Of a stretch of DNA of 28,252 nucleotides, positions 6,592-13,957 are shown one piece after another (the first letter of the stretch is position 1; each line of letters opens with the position of its first letter). Location: positions 1 to 28,252 of the forward strand of contig CAZYXT010000017.1 in assembly GCA_964651505.1 (NCBI GenBank). The letters run 5' to 3'. Below the pieces are notes generated by a model. It did not search any database. It saw nothing but the letters and a program-made list of their open reading frames with translations, and was not told where the DNA came from. The position numbers and the translations under genes are program-made. The DNA is from Avisuccinivibrio_A sp964651505. Its GTDB lineage: Bacteria > Pseudomonadota > Gammaproteobacteria > Enterobacterales > Succinivibrionaceae.

Positions 6592-8001
6592 ATGTCTGTT
6601 AAAACTCGTTTTGCCCCTTCTCCTACCGGTTTTTTGCACGTAGGCGGCGCCCGCACCGCTTTGTTTTCCTGGCTGTATGCCCGTCATTGCGGCGGCAAGT
6701 TTGTGTTGCGCATCGAAGACACCGATCTTGAGCGCTCCACGCAGGAGGCCGTCGATGCCATTTTGGAATCCATGCAGTGGCTCAAGCTCAACTGGGATGA
6801 GGGCCCTTATTATCAAACCAAGCGCTTTGACCGCTACAAGGAGGCTGTCGGGCAGCTTCTAAAAGAAGGCAAGGCATACAAGTGCCGGTGCTCAAAAGAA
6901 AGGCTTGAGGAGCTGCGCGCCCGTCAGATGGAGAGGGGTGAAATTCCCCGCTATGACGGCAAATGCCGGGAGAGCCATGAGCATCACGACGAGTCTGTGC
7001 CCTATGTGGTGCGCTTTAAGATGCCCAAGGAGGGCAGCGTGGCTTTTGACGATGCGGTCAAAGGCAGGGTGGAGTTTCAAAACAGCCAGCTTGACGATTT
7101 CATCATTCAAAGATCCGACGGATCTCCCACCTACAATTTCTGCGTGGTCATAGACGATCTGGACATGGGCATCACCCATGTCATAAGAGGCGACGATCAC
7201 GTCAACAATACCCCAAAGCAGATCCATCTGTACCGCGCGTTCGGGGCAGCAGAACCTCATTTTTGCCATGTCTCGATGATCTTGGGCGATGACGGCACCA
7301 AGCTCTCCAAGCGCCACGGGGCGGTGAGCGTCATGCAGTACCGCGAAGACGGATATCTGCCCGAGGCTTTGGTAAATTATCTTTTGCGCCTGGGCTTCTC
7401 CTATGGGGATCAGGAGATCTTTGAGCCTGAGGAGATGATAAAGCTTTTTGACTTAAACCGCCTCTCAAAGAGCGCCTCGGCCTTCAACACCAAAAAGCTT
7501 GACTGGCTCAATGCACACTACATGAAGACACTGCCGCCTGAGAGCGTGGCCCAAGAACTCTCTTGGCACTTAAAGAGGCTTGGCATCGACGAGAGCGCCG
7601 GTCCCGATCCCAAGGATGTGGTCAAAAACTATGCCGAGCGCACCCACACCTTAAAGGAGATGGCGCAAAAGGCGCGCATCTACTACGAGGACTTTGAGAC
7701 CTACGATGAAAAAGGGGTCAAAAAGTGGATCAAAGAAGACAGCGTCGATATTTTAAAGGACTCCTTGGAGGTCATTGCCGCCTGTGAGTTTGCTCCTGCG
7801 GCCTTGGATGCTGCGCTGGAGGCTCTTGCTCAAAAGCTTGAAATCGGCATGGGCAAAATAGGGCAGCCTTTGCGTCTTGCCCTGACAGGCTCTCCTGCCT
7901 CCCCCGGCATCGGGGATACTTTGTGCCTCGTTGGCAAAGAGCGCAGCTTGCAGCGCATTCAAAAGGCAATCGGGCACTTTTCCAACCTTAATCGATCTTA
8001 G
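6592..8001 (+). CDS. gltX: Glutamyl-tRNA synthetase
   Basis: GluRS charges tRNA-Glu with glutamate using ATP. The protein (469 residues, close to the 471 of E. coli) has the class I HIGH-equivalent FAPSPTGFLHVGGART at the N-terminus and the KMSKS-equivalent KLSKR in DDGTKLSKRHGAVSV. The zinc-type cysteines are visible as CRC and, after a helix, YDGKC. IRGDDHVNNTPKQIHLYRAFG is the usual GluRS signature, and the C-terminal half is the helical anticodon-binding domain. The ATG at 6592 gives the standard N-terminus MSVKTRFAPSPTG; an in-frame ATG two codons earlier is possible, and a longer frame from 6490 would add residues unlike any GluRS and would cross the upstream terminator. Confidence 0.96.
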   Translation: MSVKTRFAPSPTGFLHVGGARTALFSWLYARHCGGKFVLRIEDTDLERSTQEAVDAILESMQWLKLNWDEGPYYQTKRFDRYKEAVGQLLKEGKAYKCRCSKERLEELRARQMERGEIPRYDGKCRESHEHHDESVPYVVRFKMPKEGSVAFDDAVKGRVEFQNSQLDDFIIQRSDGSPTYNFCVVIDDLDMGITHVIRGDDHVNNTPKQIHLYRAFGAAEPHFCHVSMILGDDGTKLSKRHGAVSVMQYREDGYLPEALVNYLLRLGFSYGDQEIFEPEEMIKLFDLNRLSKSASAFNTKKLDWLNAHYMKTLPPESVAQELSWHLKRLGIDESAGPDPKDVVKNYAERTHTLKEMAQKARIYYEDFETYDEKGVKKWIKEDSVDILKDSLEVIAACEFAPAALDAALEALAQKLEIGMGKIGQPLRLALTGSPASPGIGDTLCLVGKERSLQRIQKAIGHFSNLNRS

Positions 8002-8008
8002 GATCTTG

Positions 8009-8024
8009 GGCGCCGCAAGGCGCC
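8009..8024 (+). other. GNRA-capped hairpin after gltX
   Basis: GGCGCC-GCAA-GGCGCC makes a perfect 6-bp G+C stem with a GCAA tetraloop, 8 bases after the gltX stop. There is no U-tract, so it may stabilise or partly separate the gltX and downstream messages rather than terminate on its own. Confidence 0.4.
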
Positions 8025-8046
8025 TCAAATTAACACGGGAGCCTGT

Positions 8047-8706
8047 ATGAACGGGGAATTGTTGAGACGCTACGGCGTGTTTTTATCTGCCATGATCATA
8101 GGATCATGCGGCGTGTCGATGGTGACCCAATCGCTCTTGGGCGTAAATTCGGTGGCCTGTTTCAGCTACGTGGCCTCGGTGTATTTTCCCCTGACCATGG
8201 GCACGGTCAATATCCTGTTCAACCTGTCCATGTACATAGGCCAGTTTTTCATCCTGACGGCCCCAAGGCGCAAAGCCGAGTTTAAAAATCAGCTCTTGCA
8301 GATCCCCGCCATGGTCGTGTTCGGGCTGATGCTTGACGTGTGGCGCTATCTGATGGCCGATCTTGACGTGTCAAATTATGCCGTCGCCTTCTTTTGGCTC
8401 ATCTTAGGCTCCTCCCTGGTTGCCCTCAATATTTCCCTGCAGGTGACTGCCGCCGTGGCCATGCTGCCTTGCGACGGCTTTGTGCGTTATCTGGCCGAAA
8501 GAATGCAAAAAAGGCTGGGCACGGTCAAACTGGGCTATGACCTCACCCTGGTGGGCACCGCCGCCTTGATGTCCCTTGTTTGCTCGGGCTTTACCCAAAT
8601 CGTTGGCATTCGCGAGGGCACGGTCATCGGGGCGGTCATCGTCGGCCCCATCGCAGGCTTTTTCTTAAAGCCCCTCAAACCCTTGGGCAATTGGTGCAAA
8701 GGCTGA
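8047..8706 (+). CDS. YczE/YitT-like five-helix membrane protein (DUF6198 type)
   Basis: A 219-residue inner-membrane protein with about five hydrophobic segments: near residues 8-30, 45-72, 80-102, 113-138 and 165-205. It resembles the YczE/YyaS group (DUF6198), in which GxGVSMVTQSxLGVNSVACF and MGTVNILFNLSMY-type segments recur; here GSCGVSMVTQSLLGVNS (about 18-34) and PLTMGTVNILFN (about 48-59) match. Function in this family is unknown, though transport is often proposed. Its stop is two bases before the rluC start (TGATCATG), so it is co-transcribed with rluC and the HAD gene. Nothing around it identifies a substrate. Confidence 0.7.
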   Translation: MNGELLRRYGVFLSAMIIGSCGVSMVTQSLLGVNSVACFSYVASVYFPLTMGTVNILFNLSMYIGQFFILTAPRRKAEFKNQLLQIPAMVVFGLMLDVWRYLMADLDVSNYAVAFFWLILGSSLVALNISLQVTAAVAMLPCDGFVRYLAERMQKRLGTVKLGYDLTLVGTAALMSLVCSGFTQIVGIREGTVIGAVIVGPIAGFFLKPLKPLGNWCKG

Positions 8707-8708
8707 TC

Positions 8709-9686
8709 ATGTCTGACAAAGAAACTGCGGTGGTTTTCAAAACCATCGACGAGAACGATGCCGGACAGCGCATCGACAATTATCTTGCGCGCATCTTAAA
8801 AGGCGTGCCGCGCTCTTATCTGTACCGCATCTTAAGGCGCGGGGAGATCCGCGTCAACAAAGGCAGGGTGACCCCGTCCTACAAATTGCAGGAGGGCGAT
8901 GCGGTGAGGATCCCGCCCGTGCGTTACGAGGAGGCCAAATCAAGTCTGGTGCCCTCCTCCAACCTCAACCTGGTGCAAAGCCTCAAAGAGCGCATTCTTT
9001 ACGAAAACTCCGACATCATGGTGGTGGACAAGCCAGCCATGCTGGCCGTGCACGGGGGCTCGGGCATCGAGTTCGGGCTCATCGAGGCCTTGCGGGCCTT
9101 ATATCCTGACCAAAGGTTTTTGGAGCTTGCTCACAGGCTTGATAAGGAGACCTCAGGGTGCCTCATCGTGGCCAAGCGGCGCAGCGCTTTGCGCAATCTG
9201 CACAATCAGTTCAGGCAGCGTTTTGTCAAAAAGCGTTATCTGACTTTGGTGCCCGGGATCTGGGATCGCAGGCAAAAGCTCATCGAGGCGCCCTTGGTGC
9301 GCAATGAATTAAGAAGCGGCGAGCGCATGGTGGAGGTCAATTTCAAAAACGGCGCCCCCAGTGCCACGGGCTTTGATATTGTTGAAGTGCTCAATGATGC
9401 CACCTTGCTTGCGGCCATGCCCCACACCGGGCGCACACATCAGATCAGGGTGCATTGCGCTTACGCAAGACACCCCGTGGGCGGGGACGACAAATATGGC
9501 GACAAAAAGTTTAACGACAGGCTCGCATCCTTAGGACTTAAGCGCATGTTTTTGCATGCTTATAAGATCACTTTTGCCGATCCGTCAGACGGCAAGATCT
9601 TAAAAATAGAGGCGCCGCTGCCTCCCGAGCTTGAGGCTGCGGTTGAAAAATTGCGCAAAAAAAGCGGCGACGCGACACAATGTTAA
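8709..9686 (+). CDS. rluC: 23S rRNA pseudouridine synthase RluC
   Basis: RluC isomerises uridines 955, 2504 and 2580 of 23S rRNA (E. coli numbering). The 325-residue protein starts with an S4 RNA-binding domain (QRIDNYLARILKGVPRSYLYRILRRGEIRVNKGRV, about residues 18-52). It continues with the RluA-family catalytic domain carrying HRLDKETSGCLIVAKR, with the nucleophilic aspartate at about 145, and the conserved GRTHQIRVH near 238-246. The ATG at 8709 starts a typical N-terminus; an upstream in-frame ATG would run into the membrane-protein gene. The 3' end overlaps the HAD gene start by seven bases (ATGTTAA). RluC followed by a HAD hydrolase is a common gammaproteobacterial arrangement, which supports RluC over RluD. 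Confidence 0.92.
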   Translation: MSDKETAVVFKTIDENDAGQRIDNYLARILKGVPRSYLYRILRRGEIRVNKGRVTPSYKLQEGDAVRIPPVRYEEAKSSLVPSSNLNLVQSLKERILYENSDIMVVDKPAMLAVHGGSGIEFGLIEALRALYPDQRFLELAHRLDKETSGCLIVAKRRSALRNLHNQFRQRFVKKRYLTLVPGIWDRRQKLIEAPLVRNELRSGERMVEVNFKNGAPSATGFDIVEVLNDATLLAAMPHTGRTHQIRVHCAYARHPVGGDDKYGDKKFNDRLASLGLKRMFLHAYKITFADPSDGKILKIEAPLPPELEAAVEKLRKKSGDATQC

Positions 9687-10405
9687 GACTTGAAGACATC
9701 ACCGATTTTACCGAGGGCAGACGCGATCTGCTGTGCGCGGACATCAAACCCTTTTTGGGTCAGATTAAGGCCGTGGCTTTTGACATCGACGGCACGCTGA
9801 CCGATTCCATTCCCGGGATAGAAAAGTGCACGGTGCTGGCCTTTGAAAAAATGGGGCTGCCTGTGCCTCCCAAAAAGAAGATCTTGGGCATCATCGGGAT
9901 TAGGCTTGATGAGGGGCTGCAAAAGATCCTCCCTGAGGGCAAAAAGCATCTTAAAGATGAAATAACAAGGGTTTACCGCAGCATCTATACGGCCGATCCC
10001 TCTTACAACATGGCGCCCTTATTCGCGGGCATCGACAAGATGCTCTATGCTTTAAAGGCGCGCGGCTACAAGATAGGCTTTGCCTCGGGCAAATCGCATT
10101 TGGGCATAAAAAGGGCCCTTGAGTGCACCATGCTCGGGGAGGTGTGCGACGGCTATTGTTCAGGCGACGAGGTTCCATCCAAGCCCCATCCGCAAATGCT
10201 GCAAACTTTGGCAAGAAGGCTTGGACTTAAGCCTTTTGAGATCTTGGGAGTGGGGGATGCCGGGCTTGATGTCATGCTCTATTGCAATGCCCATGCCGTC
10301 TCCTGCGGCGTGCAAAGCGGGGTGTGGTCGGGAGATGCTTTTTTAAAGCTCAGGCCCCATCTTATTTTGCCTGATGCTTCGTATCTTACCGATTATTTGC
10401 GCTAA
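9680..10405 (+). CDS. HAD-superfamily phosphatase (phosphoglycolate-phosphatase-like)
   Basis: A 241-residue HAD-IA hydrolase. Catalytic motifs are intact: DIDGT (nucleophile D35, acid/base D37), the motif II serine in FASGKS, the motif III lysine in SKPHPQML, and motif IV GVGDAGLDVM. The helical cap follows motif I. Such enzymes dephosphorylate small phosphorylated metabolites, but the substrate is not readable from sequence. It has an N-terminal extension of about 30 residues before the first strand. Its start overlaps the rluC stop, indicating translational coupling. It ends immediately before, and convergent with, the minus-strand pseudogene, with no intergenic space. Confidence 0.82.
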   Translation: MLRLEDITDFTEGRRDLLCADIKPFLGQIKAVAFDIDGTLTDSIPGIEKCTVLAFEKMGLPVPPKKKILGIIGIRLDEGLQKILPEGKKHLKDEITRVYRSIYTADPSYNMAPLFAGIDKMLYALKARGYKIGFASGKSHLGIKRALECTMLGEVCDGYCSGDEVPSKPHPQMLQTLARRLGLKPFEILGVGDAGLDVMLYCNAHAVSCGVQSGVWSGDAFLKLRPHLILPDASYLTDYLR

Positions 10406-11200
10406 TCAAGAGCCCGGGGTTTCAAGATCGCAGGGCACAAAGATCTGCCCTGCAAAGTGCTCTTTTGCTTCGGCCGTGTACAGCGCGGCGCGGTTTTGAA
10501 GATGATCATCTTCGGTGTGATGGAGCACAAGATTTTTGACCCCCAATCTTTGGGCGGCANNNNNNNNNNNNNNNNNNNNNNNNNNNNNNNNNNNNNNNNN
10601 NNNNNNNNNNNNNNNNNNNNNNNNNNNNNNNNNNNNNNNNNNNNNNNNNNNNNNNNNNNGGGCGGCAGCACTCATGAAAAGGCTCATCCCCAAGACAGCA
10701 GACGCGTTTGCCGTCAGGCAGGGCAAGCTCATGGCCAAACTGCCTTTCATGATTGGAGCCTGTGTCAAAGGCCTTCAATTAAAGGCCGTCAAATTGCGCC
10801 TCTTGCCCGTCTTCAAGCTTTTGCAAAATTAAAAGCCCGGAGAGTCTTTTAAGATAGCTTGTTTTGAGCATGATGCGCAAAAGCGCCTCAAGTTTTTCCA
10901 AGACCCCGGGGCAGGCGTAAACGGTCAGGGGCCCGCAATAAAGATTGCGTTTGCTCTGTGACAAGATTTGCACTGTCAAAGGCGGCGCACCCCAAAAGTG
11001 GTCAAGATGGCTGCGGGTGATGAAAAGATGCCTGATGCTCGAAAACTTAAGGCCGCTGCGGGAGACAGCCCCCAAGACTGCGCTGCCCCGCCGCAATCGG
11101 TCATAAGCGCGCTTTTTGGCGCCAAGATCACAAATCAGGCGTTAAAGCAGCGGGCAACCCCCGCATGCCCCGTGCCAAGCAAGGCATGCGCAGACTGCAT
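10406..11200 (-). pseudogene. Decayed MBL-fold metallo-hydrolase (RNase Z-like)
   Basis: Pieces of one metallo-beta-lactamase-fold protein occur in order on the minus strand. ATG at 11200 starts MQSAHALLGTGHAGVARCFNA, followed by in-frame TGA (11137-11135), then FVILAPKSALMTDCGGAAQS. A frameshift near the G5 run then leads to RSGLKFSSIRHLFITRSHLDHFWG. An in-frame TAA (10781-10779) interrupts FDGL-LKAFDTGSNHERQFGHELALPDGKRVCCLGDEPFHECC. After the N gap comes LGVKNLVLHHTEDDHLQNRAALYTAEAKEHFAG. The metal motif normally THxHxDH reads TRSHLDH, so its first histidine is lost. Two stops, one frameshift and a mutated active site mean the gene is broken. Sequencing error near the contig ends is an alternative for some lesions but does not explain them all. 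Confidence 0.82.
10560..10659. other. Assembly gap of 100 N
   Basis: Exactly 100 N, the conventional placeholder for a gap of unknown size. It falls inside the metallo-hydrolase pseudogene; the missing part should encode about 35-40 residues in this family, so the true gap is probably near 100-120 bases. The bases GGGCGGCA occur on both edges of the gap. Confidence 0.95.
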
Positions 11201-11250
11201 CGCACTCAAACCCCGAGGACTCCTTTTGTATTGTGTTATGTGCCTTTTAA

Positions 11251-12252
11251 TCAAAGCTCAAAGGGCACGACATCTTTTACGGCATCGCTCAAGGAGATGT
11301 TCCTGTCCCCATCGTCGATGTCCAAAAGATCATACTTCAAGCACCCCATGCCAAGCTCCTGCATGTATGACAGCTGTCGCAGGCCGTGACGCGTCTCAAT
11401 GCGCTCGATGAGAGCGCGGCTGTCACCGGGCTTTAAGGCATACACGAGATCCACCGAGGCCTGATCGATGGCGGCAATGTCCAAGGAGGCCAAGATCCCG
11501 ATGTTCGGGGTGATCACGGGTTCGGCCGCGACGCCTTCGCAATCGCAGGAGACTGACATATTGCGCAGGACATTGACAAAGCAGATGCGGGAGGCGAAAT
11601 GATCAACCACCGCTTTTGCAGCCTCGCACAAGCGCTCCATGAATCCTTCTGCGGCGATGCCCCATTGATCGTTGCTGCCTTTGGCCGTGTGAATGGCTCT
11701 TTTGCCGATGCGCCCGTCGGCACAGCCGATGCCGATGTTCTTGGCGCTGCCGCCAAAACCTGCGCAGATATGGCCCTTAAAGTGGGTCAGCACGAACATG
11801 GAGTCATAATCAAGAATGTTTTTGCCCATGCTCATTTTTTCAAACCACTTGCCGCTTAAGACGGGCAAATCGGCCGTGCCGTTTTCATCGAGGATATCGG
11901 TGTCGCAAAATGTCCAGCCGTTGACCTTTAAAGTCTCCCGATGAAGTCGTGTTGTGTAGCGGTCGCCCTCGTAATAGGTGTTGGTATCGACCACCGCAGC
12001 ATTTTTAAGCTCGGTTTTGATGAGGTTTTCCACCCAGGGGCGGGGGATGATGTTGGGGCCGTGCTTTTCGCCCGTGTGAAGCTTGATGGCAACTCTGCCC
12101 TGCAAGACAGAATTTACTTTACGAAAGATGCGCTGCAAGCCTGCGGCGCTCAAATCGCGGGTAAAGAAAACTGTTGCGCGGCCGCCTTGTCTTTGACTGT
12201 AAGGGACGTAAATTTCGCCGCCGCTGCCGGGCACAGGCCTAAAATTGGTCAT
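11251..12252 (-). CDS. DUF362 family protein
   Basis: A 333-residue protein of the DUF362 family, of unknown biochemical function and often annotated as a putative iron-sulfur protein. Family-like segments are visible: VAIKLHTGEKHGPNIIPRPWVENLI (about residues 58-82), AAVVDTNTYYEGDRYTTRLHRETL (about 86-109), then the core DSMFVLTHFKGHICAGFGGSAKNIGIGCADGRIGKRAIH (about 147-186). Several histidines and cysteines could bind metal, but the CxxCxxC ferredoxin clusters found in some relatives are absent, so this is the single-domain form. I chose the ATG at 12252, preceded by CAGGAGA, over one 12 codons upstream that lacks such a site. It is divergent from the gene at 12386 and reads toward the metallo-hydrolase pseudogene 50 bases away, possibly its former operon partner. 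Confidence 0.8.
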   Translation of the reverse strand: MTNFRPVPGSGGEIYVPYSQRQGGRATVFFTRDLSAAGLQRIFRKVNSVLQGRVAIKLHTGEKHGPNIIPRPWVENLIKTELKNAAVVDTNTYYEGDRYTTRLHRETLKVNGWTFCDTDILDENGTADLPVLSGKWFEKMSMGKNILDYDSMFVLTHFKGHICAGFGGSAKNIGIGCADGRIGKRAIHTAKGSNDQWGIAAEGFMERLCEAAKAVVDHFASRICFVNVLRNMSVSCDCEGVAAEPVITPNIGILASLDIAAIDQASVDLVYALKPGDSRALIERIETRHGLRQLSYMQELGMGCLKYDLLDIDDGDRNISLSDAVKDVVPFEL

Positions 12253-12385
12253 GATTATCTCCTGACAGGATGCAAGAATGATTCTCAAAAAAGCCTTTAT
12301 CGTTCACAGTCCGATTGCGTCAATTGAAGTTAAAGTTTAAGCTTAAGGGCGGTATCAGACAAGATGCAATCTTGGAGGTCTTCCC

Positions 12386-13048
12386 GTGCAAGGCAGGATC
12401 AGCGCAGTCAATCATTTGAGGCACAGCGGCCATATTCAATCCGATGACGGAGCCATTTTGTATTTTGACGAAAGCTCTTTTGCCGTCAACTCGGAGAAAA
12501 ACGAGATTGCCGCCGAAATGCGCGTGAGCTTTGAGGCAGCAGGAGATCGGGCAGTCGAGATGACGCTCCTTGACAAAGAGGAGTTTAACTTAAATCAAAG
12601 ACGCTATGCAGAGCCTTTTGATCTGGAGCTTATCAAGGGGCCTTTCAAGGAAGACTACGAGATCATCGACAAGGGCTCAAGACCCCTTATCAAGTCCGAT
12701 CGCAATCCCAACGTCGCCCAAACCAAATTAAAGCAGGCGCTGCGTGAGGTTGGAGCGAATGCCGGGCTTAATTTTAAGCTTGAAGAGGACAGGAGAACGG
12801 CGGCAGGTTATGCCTTTACTTATTACTACGCCATTGCCTTCCCTGCGGTGCTGGGCAGGCAGGATGAGAACAGCCAAACTTATTTTTATGATTTAAAGCA
12901 AAAGCTCAATCATAAAGAAATAGAGCATCAGGGCAAGGTGCAGGCTTCGGTTTTTATCGGCCGCAAGGCTTTGCGGGTGATGACCGTCGCGGTGCTGGCA
13001 GTCTCCATCGCAGGCTTTGCCGTGAGCGTGCTGCTGGGCGCCCGGTAA
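12386..13048 (+). CDS. Membrane-anchored protein with cold-shock-like N-terminal domain
   Basis: A 220-residue protein of no recognised family as a whole. Residues 1-62 resemble a degenerate cold-shock/OB domain: MQGRISAVNHLRHSGHIQSDDGAILYFDESSF lines up with the start of CspA-type proteins (short strand, GxIQSDDG, then a phenylalanine-bearing strand). The aromatic RNA-binding motifs are mostly lost. Residues about 85-165 form a second soluble region with a basic stretch and a YAFTYYYAIAF segment. Residues about 196-217 (VMTVAVLAVSIAGFAVSVLLG) make one hydrophobic helix near the C-terminus, suggesting a tail anchor with the soluble part in the cytoplasm. Translation starts at GTG 12386 after GGAGG. 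It precedes the Cys-rich gene on the same strand, but a separate promoter appears to lie between them. Confidence 0.65.
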   Translation: MQGRISAVNHLRHSGHIQSDDGAILYFDESSFAVNSEKNEIAAEMRVSFEAAGDRAVEMTLLDKEEFNLNQRRYAEPFDLELIKGPFKEDYEIIDKGSRPLIKSDRNPNVAQTKLKQALREVGANAGLNFKLEEDRRTAAGYAFTYYYAIAFPAVLGRQDENSQTYFYDLKQKLNHKEIEHQGKVQASVFIGRKALRVMTVAVLAVSIAGFAVSVLLGAR

Positions 13049-13075
13049 GAGGCATTGCAGGGGCGGGGGTATAAG

Positions 13076-13105
13076 TTGTTGCAGGCTAACTTGCGTTAGT
13101 ATAGA
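13076..13105 (+). promoter_or_regulatory. Promoter with operator-like repeat before the Cys-rich gene
   Basis: A TATAGA box (13100-13105) lies 17 bases before the start codon of the Cys-rich gene. The inverted repeat CTAAC-ttgc-GTTAG (13086-13099) fills the space just upstream. Possible -35 elements are TTGTTG (13076-13081, spacing 18) or TTGCAG (13079-13084, spacing 15). The repeat between -35 and -10 would suit repressor binding. Transcripts starting beyond the -10 would have a very short leader. Confidence 0.4.
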
Positions 13106-13122
13106 CTGACACGGAGGCATGT

Positions 13123-13311
13123 ATGGATAATCTTATTATTGCGGCAGTCATAGCGCTGATAGCCGTGCCTTGCTGCTTTGGCATCAAAAAGATGGTCCTT
13201 GCCTTGTTCAAAGGCTCCTGCGGCTGCGACGGGGACGGGGGATGCGCTTGCGGCGAACAGGACAAAGAGCAGGACAAAAGCTCGTGCTGTTGCACAGGCA
13301 AAAAGCATTAA
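13123..13311 (+). CDS. FeoB-associated Cys-rich membrane peptide
   Basis: A 62-residue peptide with one N-terminal membrane helix (about residues 3-22) followed by a short basic segment (GIKKMVLALFKG). The cysteine-rich tail reads CGCDGDGGCACG and then SSCCCTGKKH, with ten cysteines in all. This matches the small Cys-rich proteins usually encoded beside feoB in anaerobes, thought to help ferrous iron uptake or bind iron at the membrane. Here no feoA or feoB is adjacent. The gene instead precedes two metal-regulator-like genes on the same strand, which suggests a metal-related role. ATG 13123 follows CGGAGG. Confidence 0.72.
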   Translation: MDNLIIAAVIALIAVPCCFGIKKMVLALFKGSCGCDGDGGCACGEQDKEQDKSSCCCTGKKH

Positions 13312-13448
13312 AGCAAAGAAGGGGCCCTGGCCTTGACCGCTAGGGCAAATTAATTGCTGATTTACGAGCTCCTTAACACTTGAAAACGGCATTTGTCGGT
13401 ACTATGTATCGATTATGATTGTGGAAGATTTGACAACGAGGCGTTGCT

Positions 13449-13898
13449 GTGCAAAACAATGATGATTACTACAGTGTCGGCAACCTGACCGAGGAGACTC
13501 TGCGCAAACTTGAGGAAAGCGGATTGCGCATGACGGTGCAAAGACGGCACATTATCGATATCCTCACCAACAGCGAATGCACCTCGCCCAAGGAATTGTG
13601 GTACGAGGCCAAGGAGTTTGTGCCGGATCTGGGCATAGCCACGGTCTATCGCCTTATAAACCGCTTAGAACAAATCGGCGTGCTGTCCAAGCAGCGCAAT
13701 CTGGGCATGCGCCCCGAGCAGCCTAAGCTTGGCACGGTCTCAGGCGGCAGGCACAGCGGCGTCAAGATCAACTCGGACAATCTTGATCTGACCGAGCTTA
13801 TCAGGCTTGGCATGATCTCAAAAGGCCTGATTGGACCGAATAACGCCATACAGCTGAGTCTGGTGGGCAACAAAATAAATGTTGTCATCACCAAGTGA
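13449..13898 (+). CDS. Fur-family-like regulator lacking the Fur metal-binding domain
   Basis: A 149-residue protein with an N-terminal winged-helix domain of the Fur family: LRKLEESGLRMTVQRRHIIDILTN (about residues 18-41) and the recognition segment LGIATVYRLINRLEQIGVL (about 60-78), equivalent to the GLATVYRVLNxF part of Fur. After that it departs from the family. The histidine-rich HHHDHLIC segment and CxxC pairs of Fur are absent. Residues about 85-149 (PEQPKLGTVSGGRHSGVKIN to LVGNKINVVITK) form a short glycine-rich and beta-prone region with no cysteine and one histidine. It probably binds DNA but is unlikely to sense metal in the usual way. It starts at GTG after ACGAGG, upstream of a DtxR-like regulator gene on the same strand. 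Confidence 0.72.
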   Translation: MQNNDDYYSVGNLTEETLRKLEESGLRMTVQRRHIIDILTNSECTSPKELWYEAKEFVPDLGIATVYRLINRLEQIGVLSKQRNLGMRPEQPKLGTVSGGRHSGVKINSDNLDLTELIRLGMISKGLIGPNNAIQLSLVGNKINVVITK

Positions 13899-13957
13899 TG
13901 CAGGGCGCCAAGGGCACTCTGAATTAAACGTAACTGTTCAAATATAAGGAATGCGAC

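Noticed and set aside
10406..10852. Open frames running through the N gap on both strands
   Set aside because: They are open only because N cannot encode a stop. Just the minus-strand segments matching the metallo-hydrolase family are meaningful.
11135..11137. In-frame TGA at a probable cysteine position as a selenocysteine codon
   Set aside because: A TGA replacing a cysteine is suggestive, but the same gene also has a frameshift, a lost metal-ligand histidine and a TAA stop, and I see no clear SECIS-type hairpin directly after the TGA. Pseudogene decay is the simpler reading.
13328..13355. Terminator after the Cys-rich gene
   Set aside because: GCCCT and AGGGC could form a 5-bp stem, but the loop is long and no U-tract follows.
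13323..13448. Fur box upstream of the Fur-like gene
   Set aside because: CGATTATGATTGTG before the gene has some likeness to the GATAATGAT consensus, but too many positions differ to call a site.
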